A DNA stretch of 27,536 nt from an uncultured Collinsella sp. (GTDB taxonomy: Bacteria > Actinomycetota > Coriobacteriia > Coriobacteriales > Coriobacteriaceae). Both the position numbers and the translations under genes were made by a program. The stretch covers positions 1 through 27,536 of the forward strand of contig CABQLK010000028.1 in NCBI GenBank assembly GCA_902465015.1, given 5' to 3'. Every line of letters starts with the position of its first letter. The first letter of the stretch is position 1. Under the pieces are notes generated by a model. That model worked only from the letters and a program-made list of their open reading frames with translations, searched no databases and had not been told where the DNA came from. Of this stretch, positions 7,186 to 15,361 are shown piece by piece.

Positions 7186-8205
7186 ATGAGTAACGTTCGC
7201 GTTTGTGTAGACGTTGTGGGTGGAGACGAGAAACCTCAGGTCGTTCTCGATGGTATCGAGGCTGCACTTGCCGCCGATCCCGATATCGAGGTCTTGGCAG
7301 CTGGCCCCGCCGAAATCGTCAATCCCTTTGCTGCTTCCCACGCACGTGTTGAGGCCCTTGAGGCACCCGACGTTATCGCCATGGATGACGATCCCATTCG
7401 CGCCGTGATGACCAAACGCAAGTCTTCGATCGTGCTGTCGTGCCGCGCCATCAAGAAGGGAAATGCGGACGCGTTTTTCTCCGCCGGCTCCACCGGCGCC
7501 ATGACCGCCGCTGCGACCGCCTACGTCACGCCGTTTAGATATATGGCCGAAGGTAAGAAGCAGCCGGTGCGTCCCTGTCTGACCAATGCGCTGCCCAATC
7601 GCGCCGGCGGTCTGACGGTGCTGTGCGATATGGGCGCCAACCCCGATGTCGAGGTCGATGACATGGTGCGTTTTGCTCAGATGGGTAGCGCCTATGCCCG
7701 CGTCGTCCTGGGCATCGAGCATCCCCGCGTGGGCCTGCTTGCTAACGGCACCGAGGACGAGAAGGGCTCCAACTTTACCAAGGCCTGCTTCCCAGCCATG
7801 AAAGCCGCCGTTCCCGGCTTTGTTGGTAACTGCGAGGGAACGGACATCACCTCCGGTAACTTCGATGTCGTCGTTGCCGATGGCATGTCGGGCAATATCG
7901 CTCTCAAGGCTACCGAGGGCGCTGCCAAGTTTTTGCTGCAGGAGCTCAAGGGCGTCTTTATGTCTTCGCTTGGCACCAAGATCGCCGCGCTGCTCATTAA
8001 AAAGCAGATGCGCGAGATAAAGGCCAAGCTTTCGGGCGACGCCAAGGGCGGCGCGATTCTTTTGGGCCTGCGCGGCGTGGTCCTGATCGGCCATGGCGCC
8101 ACCTCGGTCGAGGCTGTCAAAAACGGTACGCTCGCGGCGGCCGAAGCCGTGCGCGCCGGGCTGGTCGAGAACGTCGCCAACTCCATGGACGGCATCGTTT
8201 TATAA
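7186..8205 (+). CDS. plsX: Phosphate acyltransferase PlsX
   Basis: PlsX converts acyl-ACP and phosphate to acyl-phosphate, the donor used by PlsY to make lysophosphatidic acid; it also accepts acyl groups into the pathway from fatty acid kinase. The 339-residue product has the family start VRVCVDVVGGDEKP (usual form VDAMGGDxAP), the glycine loop FFSAGSTGAMTAAAT near residue 100, and GLLANGTEDEKG and NIALKATEGAAKF further on. Its length is normal. The ATG at 7186 is chosen over the one at 7180 because AAGGAG (7173-7178) is 7 bases from the former and 1 from the latter. It sits with acpP and downstream of fakA, all in acyl-group handling. The FapR repressor gene found before plsX in Bacillus is absent. 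Confidence 0.96.
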   Translation: MSNVRVCVDVVGGDEKPQVVLDGIEAALAADPDIEVLAAGPAEIVNPFAASHARVEALEAPDVIAMDDDPIRAVMTKRKSSIVLSCRAIKKGNADAFFSAGSTGAMTAAATAYVTPFRYMAEGKKQPVRPCLTNALPNRAGGLTVLCDMGANPDVEVDDMVRFAQMGSAYARVVLGIEHPRVGLLANGTEDEKGSNFTKACFPAMKAAVPGFVGNCEGTDITSGNFDVVVADGMSGNIALKATEGAAKFLLQELKGVFMSSLGTKIAALLIKKQMREIKAKLSGDAKGGAILLGLRGVVLIGHGATSVEAVKNGTLAAAEAVRAGLVENVANSMDGIVL

Positions 8206-8242
8206 CAGCGGCGTTATGCGTCTCGGGGCGTGCGTCGTGGGG

Positions 8243-8248
8243 TAGAAT
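8243..8248 (+). promoter_or_regulatory. Candidate -10 (TAGAAT) ahead of acpP
   Basis: TAGAAT lies 38 bp after plsX and about 70 bp before acpP, just upstream of a perfect palindrome. No good -35 is visible, so this is tentative. Confidence 0.3.
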
Positions 8249-8261
8249 CAGAACCGTGTCT

Positions 8262-8283
8262 TGGTACCGCCCGGGCGGTACCA
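8262..8283 (+). terminator. Perfect 22-bp palindrome with T-rich tail between plsX and acpP
   Basis: The half-site TGGTACCGCCC is followed at once by its exact reverse complement, giving a 22-bp palindrome. As RNA it folds to a 9-bp stem with a CCGG loop, followed by ATTCTTTT-like T-rich sequence, as in an intrinsic terminator. As DNA it could be an operator just after the candidate TAGAAT -10. The terminator of plsX is the simpler reading. Confidence 0.6.
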
Positions 8284-8319
8284 TTCTTTTGGTATTCATG
8301 CACTATGAGAGGAAGCGCT

Positions 8320-8562
8320 ATGGATCGCTCCGAAATCTTCGACAAGATCGCCGAGGTCGCTGCTGACGTTCTGGGCGTCGATGTTGCCGAAATTAGCGAT
8401 GAGACCACCTTTGACGACCTCGATGCCAACTCGCTCGAGCGCCTGCAGCTGGTTACGGCTATCGAGGACGAGTTCAACCTCGAGATCGATGACGAAACCC
8501 TGCTCTCGCTCAACTCTGTCGCCGACGCCGTCGACGCTATCGAAAACGCCAGGGAGGCCTAG
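8320..8562 (+). CDS. acpP: Acyl carrier protein
   Basis: ACP carries growing acyl chains on a phosphopantetheine arm in fatty acid synthesis and hands them to PlsX. The 80-residue acidic product has the four-helix ACP pattern and ends helix I with VAADVLGVDVAEI. The modified serine is Ser38, in DLDANSLERLQLV. The usual motif is DSL; here Asn replaces the Asp before the serine. Helix III carries EDEFNLEIDDETLLSL, also typical. ATG 8320 is chosen because AGAGGA lies 7 bases upstream; the frame is open further upstream without homology. It is followed 3 bp later by rnc, the acpP-rnc-smc order of Firmicutes. Confidence 0.93.
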   Translation: MDRSEIFDKIAEVAADVLGVDVAEISDETTFDDLDANSLERLQLVTAIEDEFNLEIDDETLLSLNSVADAVDAIENAREA

Positions 8563-8565
8563 GTC

Positions 8566-9291
8566 TTGGCTTTGTCTGAACGACTTACGCGCGCCCAGGA
8601 AATTCTGGGCCACGAGTTCAATAATAAGGTGCTGCTGCGCGCGGCCCTTACGCATCCCTCGGCAGTCGAGGGCCAGCCGGTTTCTGCCAGCTATGAGCGC
8701 CTTGAGTTCTTGGGCGATTCCATTTTGGGCGCTGTGGTCGCACGCTCCCTGTTTGAGTCCTATCCGGAGTTTGACGAGGGCAAGCTCACGCGCCTGAAGG
8801 TGTCGCTTGTCTCGGGCGCTACGCTGTCCGAGGTTTCTCACGAGCTGGGCATCGACGACATCATCATCTTTGGTGCCTCCGAGACCGGTACCGGTGCGCG
8901 CGGCCTGCATTCGGCGCTCGAGAACGTCTACGAGTCGCTCGTGGGCGCACTGTACCTGGATGCCGGCTGGGATGCCGCAGCGGAGTTTATCCATCGTACG
9001 CTTAAGCCGCATTTGGCTTCCGAGCGTGCCGAGCATCCTGCGAACCCCAAGTCGTTTTTGCAGGAGTGCGTGCAAGCCGACGGTCACGAACCCCCGGCTT
9101 ACAAGCTTGTTGGCTCCGAGGGCCCGGCGCATGCGCCCACCTTTACCGCCGTGGTTTTGATCGATGGTATTCGCCAGGGTCGCGGCTCCGGCTCTTCAAA
9201 GAAGGAAGCCGAGGGAGCCGCCGCGCTCGAAGCGCTCGACCGCATGGGTTACACCACCAACGGCGTGATTCTGAACAAGAAGCACGTGTAA
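8566..9291 (+). CDS. rnc: Ribonuclease III
   Basis: RNase III cleaves double-stranded RNA in rRNA precursors and some mRNAs. The 241-residue protein has the signature YERLEFLGDSILG with catalytic-site residues E47 and D51, a second acidic cluster in HSALENVYESLVGALYLDAG, and a C-terminal double-stranded RNA-binding domain (from about residue 160, PKSFLQECVQADG to GSGSSKKEAEGAAALEAL). The length is normal. TTG at 8566 is taken as start because AGGGAGG (8551-8557) is 8 bases upstream; a TTG six bases later is possible but more distant. It is 3 bp from acpP and 10 bp from smc, so one transcript is likely. Confidence 0.95.
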   Translation: MALSERLTRAQEILGHEFNNKVLLRAALTHPSAVEGQPVSASYERLEFLGDSILGAVVARSLFESYPEFDEGKLTRLKVSLVSGATLSEVSHELGIDDIIIFGASETGTGARGLHSALENVYESLVGALYLDAGWDAAAEFIHRTLKPHLASERAEHPANPKSFLQECVQADGHEPPAYKLVGSEGPAHAPTFTAVVLIDGIRQGRGSGSSKKEAEGAAALEALDRMGYTTNGVILNKKHV

Positions 9292-9301
9292 GCGAGGAAC
9301 C

Positions 9302-12300
9302 GTGTATCTCAAGTCCCTCACGCTCAAAGGGTTCAAGTCGTTTGCCGACCGCGCCCATATGACGTTTGAGCCGGGCCTGACCGTCATCGTCGGTCCCAAC
9401 GGCTCGGGAAAATCGAACATCTCCGACTCGATTCTGTGGGTCCTGGGCGAGCAGAGCGCCAAGCAGCTGCGCGGCCAGGCCATGGAGGATGTTATCTTCT
9501 CGGGCTCGTCGGCGCGCAAGCCGGTGGGTGTTGCCGAGGTCACGCTGGTGCTCGATAACTCGGACCATATGCTGCCTGTCGATTTTGACGAAGTCGCCAT
9601 CACCCGTCGCATGTACCGCTCGGGCGAAAGCGAGTACCTCATCAACTCGAGTCCGTGCCGCCTGATGGACATTCAGGACATCTTGCACGATTCGGGCCTG
9701 GGTAAGGATACGCATTCCATCATCAGCCAGGGCAAGCTCGATGCCATCTTGCAGAGCCGCCCCGAGGAGCGCCGTGCCCTCATCGAGGAGGCCGCCGGCA
9801 TCTCCAAGCACAAGCGCCGCAAGGAGCGTGCGCTCAAAAAGATTAAGTCGATGGACGAGCACCTGACGCGTGCCCACGACATCAATAAGGAAATCGCCCG
9901 TCAGCTGCGACCGCTGGAGCGTCAGGTCGATCGCGCGCGCAAGTACAAAGAGCTGTCCTCGCGCGCGAACGAGCTTACGCAGATGCTAGCCGTCGACGAG
10001 CTGCGTTCGCTGCAGTCGCAGTGGAACGACCTGGAGAGCCGCTCCAAGGAAGGTGCCGCCGAGCTTGAGCTTGCGCAGTACCGCTTGGGCGAAAAGGAGC
10101 GCGAGCTCGAGAAGCTCCAGGTCATGCTCGAGGAAAAGGGCCTGTTTGTGGGCGACCTGGGCGAGCAGCGCCGTCATATGCAAGATGTGGTCGGCCGCAT
10201 TAACTCCGACATGCGCCTGCTCGAGGAAAAGGGCCACAACATGGTGTCGCGCCTGTCTGACATGCGCGGTCAGATCTCGAGCTCCGAGCATCAGCGTCGT
10301 CGCGTGGTCGAGGAGCTCGAGGACGCGCGTGCGCAGCTTGAGGAAGTGACCGGCGCGCACATGCAGGCCCAGGAGGACGTTGACGCCGCCGGTCCTGCCG
10401 CTGCTGAGCTCCACGAGCGTCGCGTGGCGCTCGACAATCAGATTTCGCAACTCACGCGCGAGCAACGCGATGTGCAGCGCGTGGCCGATAATGCCGCGCT
10501 CGAGCTCGCCAAGGTGAAGGATTCCTTGAGCAATGCCGAGGTCGAGGACAACATGTATGCCTCGCGCCTGGAGCAGATTGACGAGCAGCTCGAGGAGGTC
10601 ACGGCCTCGCTCGAGAGTCGTCGCGACCGCGCCGAGGAGCTTGAGGGCGCTCTTGAGGAAGCGCGCCAGGCTCAGGTCGATGCGCGTGAGGCCACCGAGG
10701 CGGCACGCGCGGCCCTGAAGGACCTGCGTGCCCGCGAGAGTGAAGAGCGCAACAAGTTATCCGAGGTGCGCTCGGAGCTTGCCAGCCAAAAGAAACTCGA
10801 TGCCCGCATGGCCGACAGCTCGCCGCTCGTGAGCCGTCTGGTGGGCGCGCTCGGCGACGATGTCTTGGGTCGTCTGGGTGACGTGCTCGAGGCCCCGCGC
10901 GAGCTTGAGGGCCTGGTTGAGCAATTGCTCGCCGGCGATATCGATGCGCTGCTGTTTGACGATACGTCCTCGCTTGAGCGTGCCGGTCGTGCCGCTCTGG
11001 ACCAGAAGAAGGCCTCGGGTGAGGCGCTGCTGGTGGCGCGCGGCGTGAGCGGCTCTGCTGCCGCCGAGGGCGCTGCCGGTTCGCGTCTGGTCGATCGCCT
11101 TTCCGTGCGTGCCGGTTATGGCCCGATTGTCGAGGCGCTGCTTGGCGGCTATTACGTGGTCGATGACTTGGCTGCCGCGTTGGCCGCGCCTGTCGTTGAC
11201 GGCGTGACTTACGTGACCCCCGATGGCGCCCGCGTCGCCTGCGGCGGCCTGGTGCGCGTGGGCCTCGATGCCGGCGAGGCCTCGGGTGCTCTGGAGCGCA
11301 AGCGTCGCATTCGCGAGCTGGAGGGCCTGGAGCCCGATTTGGCTGCCGTGTTTGAGCATGTTTCGAATCAGGTCGTCGAGGCCAATGCGGCCGTTGAGGA
11401 AGCGCGTGCCGCTGAGGGCGATGCCGCCGGCGAGATCGCCCGTCTTGAGGGCGAGCGCCGCTCGCTGCTCTCCGAGATCGGCCGCTTGGAGCAAAGCGCC
11501 AACAATGCCGAGGTCGAGCGCGTGCGCATCTCCAAGCGCCGCGAGCAGGCCTCCGAAGCCGTTCGCGCTGCGCGCCCGCGCGTTGACGAGCTCACCCGTT
11601 CGCGTGACGAGGCTCGCGCGCAGGCAAGCAATCTGGGGTTGCAGATTGCCGAGGCCAACGACGAACTCGACCGCGTTCGCCGTGACGATTCCGAGGCTGC
11701 CGGCAAGCTCGCCGACGCCAAGGTTCGCCTAGCCCAGACGAGCGAACGCCTGCGTTCGCTGAAGGGCCGCGTGCCCGACCTGGAGCATCGTCTTGAGGGC
11801 ATCGACCGTCGTATCCGCGGAACACGCCAGGCTTCGCGCTCGCTCGAGCTGCTGCGCCTGCGCGTCGACCCCATGCACGAACGCTATTCGGCCCTGTTGG
11901 AACGCGCGTCGGATTGGGCAGCGCGCCTGCGTGACCAGGCCTCTCTGGAGGAGGCGGACTCCGCTTCGCTTAAGAAGACCATCGAGGATGCCAAGGCGGA
12001 GGTTGCCCACGCTAAGGAGCGGGTCGATACCGCCTCCGCCACGCAAAACGAGTTCAAGGTCGCGCGTGGCAAGCTCGAGGTGCAGGTAGAGGCCGCCATT
12101 AAGGCCATTACCGCCGATGGCGCCACGGTACTCGAGGAAGCGCTCATGCTTCCGGCGCCCATGGACCGCGATGCCGCCGAGCGCGAACTCAACCAGCTCG
12201 TGCGTCAGATCAACAACCTGGGCCCTGTGAACCAGGTTGCCATGGAGGAGTACGAGCAGCTCAAGCGCCGCGCCGACTACATCGAGGAGCAGCTGGCCGA

Positions 12301-12838
12301 TTTAGAGAGCGCGCGCAAGGCGCTCACCAAGATCACGGTGGCCATTGATCGCAAGATGCGGAAGGCCTTCCTGGTGACGTTTGAGAAGGTCGACGCGAAC
12401 TTCCGCGAGATCTTCGCTATGCTCTTCCCGGGCGGTCAGGCTCATCTGGAGATGACCGATCCCGAGCATCCAGCCGAGACGGGTATCGAGGTCGTGGCGC
12501 AGCCGCGCGGCAAGCGCATCACCAAGATGATGCTCATGTCGGGCGGCGAGAAGAGCCTGACGGCGCTCGCCCTGCTCTTTGCCGTGTACCGCACGCGTAC
12601 GGTGCCGTTCTATGTGCTGGACGAGGTCGAGGCTGCACTCGACGACGCCAACCTGTCCAAGCTCATCGGCGCGCTCGATGTGTTGCGTTCCGATACGCAG
12701 CTCTTGGTCATTTCGCATCAGCGCCGTACTATGGAGGACGCTGACGTCCTCTATGGCGTCTCGATGCAAGCCGACGGCGTCAGTCGCGTCGTCTCGCAAA
12801 AACTCGATCGCGAAACCGGAAAGGTCGTGAATGCATAA
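9302..12838 (+). CDS. smc: Chromosome segregation/condensin protein SMC
   Basis: SMC dimerises and, with ScpA and ScpB (not in this window), organises and helps segregate the chromosome. The 1178-residue length is typical. Walker A GPNGSGKSN is at residues 31-39 after the family start MYLKSLTLKGFKSFADR. Two long coiled coils flank a hinge at about residues 500-660 (LVSRLVGALGDDVLG to ARVACGGLVRVG). The ABC signature LMSGGEKSLTALALL is near residue 1078, followed by the Walker B FYVLDEVEAALDD. GTG start with GCGAGG nearby. Its TAA stop overlaps the ftsY ATG by one base (TAATG), so the two are probably translated together. Confidence 0.97.
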   Translation: MYLKSLTLKGFKSFADRAHMTFEPGLTVIVGPNGSGKSNISDSILWVLGEQSAKQLRGQAMEDVIFSGSSARKPVGVAEVTLVLDNSDHMLPVDFDEVAITRRMYRSGESEYLINSSPCRLMDIQDILHDSGLGKDTHSIISQGKLDAILQSRPEERRALIEEAAGISKHKRRKERALKKIKSMDEHLTRAHDINKEIARQLRPLERQVDRARKYKELSSRANELTQMLAVDELRSLQSQWNDLESRSKEGAAELELAQYRLGEKERELEKLQVMLEEKGLFVGDLGEQRRHMQDVVGRINSDMRLLEEKGHNMVSRLSDMRGQISSSEHQRRRVVEELEDARAQLEEVTGAHMQAQEDVDAAGPAAAELHERRVALDNQISQLTREQRDVQRVADNAALELAKVKDSLSNAEVEDNMYASRLEQIDEQLEEVTASLESRRDRAEELEGALEEARQAQVDAREATEAARAALKDLRARESEERNKLSEVRSELASQKKLDARMADSSPLVSRLVGALGDDVLGRLGDVLEAPRELEGLVEQLLAGDIDALLFDDTSSLERAGRAALDQKKASGEALLVARGVSGSAAAEGAAGSRLVDRLSVRAGYGPIVEALLGGYYVVDDLAAALAAPVVDGVTYVTPDGARVACGGLVRVGLDAGEASGALERKRRIRELEGLEPDLAAVFEHVSNQVVEANAAVEEARAAEGDAAGEIARLEGERRSLLSEIGRLEQSANNAEVERVRISKRREQASEAVRAARPRVDELTRSRDEARAQASNLGLQIAEANDELDRVRRDDSEAAGKLADAKVRLAQTSERLRSLKGRVPDLEHRLEGIDRRIRGTRQASRSLELLRLRVDPMHERYSALLERASDWAARLRDQASLEEADSASLKKTIEDAKAEVAHAKERVDTASATQNEFKVARGKLEVQVEAAIKAITADGATVLEEALMLPAPMDRDAAERELNQLVRQINNLGPVNQVAMEEYEQLKRRADYIEEQLADLESARKALTKITVAIDRKMRKAFLVTFEKVDANFREIFAMLFPGGQAHLEMTDPEHPAETGIEVVAQPRGKRITKMMLMSGGEKSLTALALLFAVYRTRTVPFYVLDEVEAALDDANLSKLIGALDVLRSDTQLLVISHQRRTMEDADVLYGVSMQADGVSRVVSQKLDRETGKVVNA

Positions 12839-13755
12839 TGGGATTCTTTGACGCTCTCTCGCGCGGACTTGAGCGCAGTCGCGAGGCCCTCAACGAGGTC
12901 TTTTACTTTGGCGGCGAGGTCGACGAGGATTTTTGGGAGGACCTGGAGGACACCCTCGTCATGGGTGACATGGGCGCCGAGGTCGCCATCAAGGTCTCCG
13001 ATGACCTGCGCGATGCCGCGGCCAAGAAGAACCTCAAGACCGCCCCGCAACTCCGTCGCGCCCTGGCCGAGCAGCTTGAGCAGCACTTTGTGCCCATCGA
13101 GCGCGATCCGTTCGCCGACACGCCGAGCTGCGTGCTGTTTGTGGGCATTAACGGTGCCGGCAAGACCACGACGGTCGGCAAGATCGCGAGTGCCATGGCT
13201 GCCCGCGGCAAGAACGTCGTGATCGGCTCGGCCGATACCTTCCGCGCCGCCGCCATCGAGCAGCTCGATGTGTGGGGCCAGCGCGCCGGCGTTCCCGTCA
13301 TCAAGCGCGACCGCGGCTCCGACCCGGCAAGCGTTTGCTACGACGTGCTCGACGAGGCCGATAAGCGCGGCAGCGACCTGGTGCTTATCGATACCGCCGG
13401 CCGCCTGCACACGAGCCCCGAGCTCATGCGCGAGCTTGCCAAGGTGGTCAACGTGACGCGCAAGCGCGCCGCCAATATGGCCGCCGGTCCCATGCCGGTC
13501 TCGGTTGTCCTCGTGATCGATGCCGCGACGGGCCAAAACGGCCTGAACCAGGCGCTCGAGTTTAACGAGGCGCTGGGTCTGGACGGTATTATCATGACAA
13601 AGCTCGACGGCACGGCAAAGGGCGGTATCGCCATGGCCGTGGCCGAGAAGCTCAAGCTTCCGATCCTGCGCATCGGCGTGGGCGAGCAGGTCGATGACCT
13701 GCAGGAGTTCAATGCCAAAGATTTCTGCCGCGCCCTGGTGGGCGAGTCCAACTAA
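12838..13755 (+). CDS. ftsY: Signal recognition particle receptor FtsY
   Basis: FtsY is the membrane-associated GTPase that receives ribosome-nascent chain complexes from SRP and passes them to SecYEG. At 305 residues it is the short form: an N domain (about residues 1-90) and G domain only, without the long acidic A domain of E. coli FtsY. The GTPase motifs are G1 GINGAGKTTT near residue 102, DTFRAAA, DTAGRLHT near residue 185, and TKLDGTAKGG near residue 253. A short Ala-rich stretch, KRAANMAAGPMPV, lies between G3 and G4 elements. It overlaps smc by one base and is followed 10 bp later by its partner ffh. Confidence 0.96.
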   Translation: MGFFDALSRGLERSREALNEVFYFGGEVDEDFWEDLEDTLVMGDMGAEVAIKVSDDLRDAAAKKNLKTAPQLRRALAEQLEQHFVPIERDPFADTPSCVLFVGINGAGKTTTVGKIASAMAARGKNVVIGSADTFRAAAIEQLDVWGQRAGVPVIKRDRGSDPASVCYDVLDEADKRGSDLVLIDTAGRLHTSPELMRELAKVVNVTRKRAANMAAGPMPVSVVLVIDAATGQNGLNQALEFNEALGLDGIIMTKLDGTAKGGIAMAVAEKLKLPILRIGVGEQVDDLQEFNAKDFCRALVGESN

Positions 13756-13765
13756 GGAGTAACCA

Positions 13766-15241
13766 GTGTTTGATTCCCTGAGCGATCGCCTCAACGACAC
13801 ATTTGACCGCCTGCGTGGCAAGGGTAAGTTGACCGAGGCCGACATTACCTCGGCCATGCGCGACATTCGCATGGCGCTGCTCGAGGCCGACGTCAACTTC
13901 AAGGTCGTCAAGGAGTTCGTCGCCAAGACCAAGGAGCGTTGCATGACCGCCGAGGTCATGGAGTCGCTGTCGCCGGCACAAAACGTCGTCAAGATCGTGC
14001 TCGACGAGCTCACCGAGATGCTCGGCTCCACCGAGAGCAAGCTCGTCTTTAGCAACCGCATTCCCAATGTCATCATGCTCGTGGGCCTGCAGGGTTCCGG
14101 TAAGACTACGGCGGCCGTTAAGCTGGCCTACCAGCTCAAGAAGCAGGGCCGCTCGCCGCTGCTCGCCGCGTGCGACGTCTACCGTCCCGCCGCTGCCGAC
14201 CAGCTGGCCACGCTTGGCGGAGAGATCGGCGTTCCGGTCTTCCGCGGTGACGGCGCGCACCCGGTCGATATCGCCAAGGGCGCCATCCAGGAGGCCGTCG
14301 ACCACCTGCGCGACGTGGTCATCGTCGATACCGCCGGTCGTCTGCAGATCGACGAGCAGATGATGCAGGAGGCCGTGGACATCAAGAAGGCCGTCAAGCC
14401 CGATCAGGTGTTGATGGTCGTCGATGCCATGACTGGCCAGGATATCGTCAACGTCGTCTCGACCTTCGCCGAGCGCACTGACTTTGACGGCGTGATCATC
14501 TCCAAGCTCGACGGCGATGCCCGTGGCGGCGGTGCGCTTTCCGTGCGCCAGGTGACCGGCAAGCCCATCAAGTTCGTGAGTATGGGCGAGAAACCCGATT
14601 CGCTGGAGCCGTTCTATCCCGATCGTATGGCCAAGCGAATCTTGGGCATGGGCGACGTTGTCGGCATTATCGAGAAGGCCCAGGAGGCGGCCGACGCAGA
14701 GCAGCTCGAGGCTGCCGAGCGTATGCTGCGCGAGGGCTTCACCATGAACGACATGCTCGACCAGATGAAGGCCGTCAAGAAGATGGGCGGCATGAAGGGC
14801 ATCCTGGGCATGCTCCCCGGCGGCCAGCGTGCGCTTAACCAGATGGGCGGCAACCTGGACGAGGGCATCTTCGACAAGAACGAGGCCATCATCATGTCGA
14901 TGACCAAGGAGGAGCGTCTGCGTCCTTCCATCATTAACGGCCAGCGCCGCGCCCGCATTGCCAAGGGAGCCGGCGTAACCCCCACCGAGGTCAATAGCCT
15001 TATGAAGCAGTGGGGCGAGATGAATAAGATGATGGGCCGCATGCGCACGATGGCCAATCAGGCACAGGCTGGTGGCAAGAAGGGCAAAAAGGGTAAGAAG
15101 GGCAAGAAGATGCGCATGCCCAATATCCCTGGCCTGGACGCTATGGGTCTGGGCGGCATGGGCGGTCTGGGAACGGGCGGCCCTAAGTCCGATATGGACC
15201 TGCTGCGCCAGATGGAAGCGCAGATGCGCAATAAAAAATAG
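13766..15241 (+). CDS. ffh: Signal recognition particle protein Ffh
   Basis: Ffh is the GTPase protein of SRP; with 4.5S RNA it binds signal sequences of membrane and secreted proteins. The 491-residue product has the N domain, G1 GLQGSGKTT near residue 108, DVYRPAAADQL, DTAGRLQID, and SKLDGDARGGG. The methionine-rich M domain begins near residue 310, with GGMKGILGMLPGG and the RNA-binding segment RLRPSIINGQRRARIAKGAG. A glycine/methionine-rich, lysine-rich tail follows. GTG start with AAGGAG (13754-13759) 6 bases upstream. rpsP, the usual next gene in Firmicutes, is not here. Confidence 0.97.
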   Translation: MFDSLSDRLNDTFDRLRGKGKLTEADITSAMRDIRMALLEADVNFKVVKEFVAKTKERCMTAEVMESLSPAQNVVKIVLDELTEMLGSTESKLVFSNRIPNVIMLVGLQGSGKTTAAVKLAYQLKKQGRSPLLAACDVYRPAAADQLATLGGEIGVPVFRGDGAHPVDIAKGAIQEAVDHLRDVVIVDTAGRLQIDEQMMQEAVDIKKAVKPDQVLMVVDAMTGQDIVNVVSTFAERTDFDGVIISKLDGDARGGGALSVRQVTGKPIKFVSMGEKPDSLEPFYPDRMAKRILGMGDVVGIIEKAQEAADAEQLEAAERMLREGFTMNDMLDQMKAVKKMGGMKGILGMLPGGQRALNQMGGNLDEGIFDKNEAIIMSMTKEERLRPSIINGQRRARIAKGAGVTPTEVNSLMKQWGEMNKMMGRMRTMANQAQAGGKKGKKGKKGKKMRMPNIPGLDAMGLGGMGGLGTGGPKSDMDLLRQMEAQMRNKK

Positions 15242-15264
15242 TGCTGTAATTCCAGCTTGATATG

Positions 15265-15300
15265 GCAAAGGCCACTCGGAAGCTACTGGGTGGCCTTTGT
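15265..15300. terminator. Hairpin between convergent ffh and the DUF134-NifX gene
   Basis: An 11-bp stem (15265-15275 with 15290-15300, one wobble) with a 14-base loop lies 24 bp past ffh. The T content after the stem is modest (TGTTGG), so termination may be incomplete. Because it lies between convergent genes it could serve both strands. Confidence 0.6.
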
Positions 15301-15361
15301 TGTTGGCTTTGATTGTTGGGTTGCGTTCAGCGTCGCGCCCCGAGTTCGCGGTGCCGTGCCG

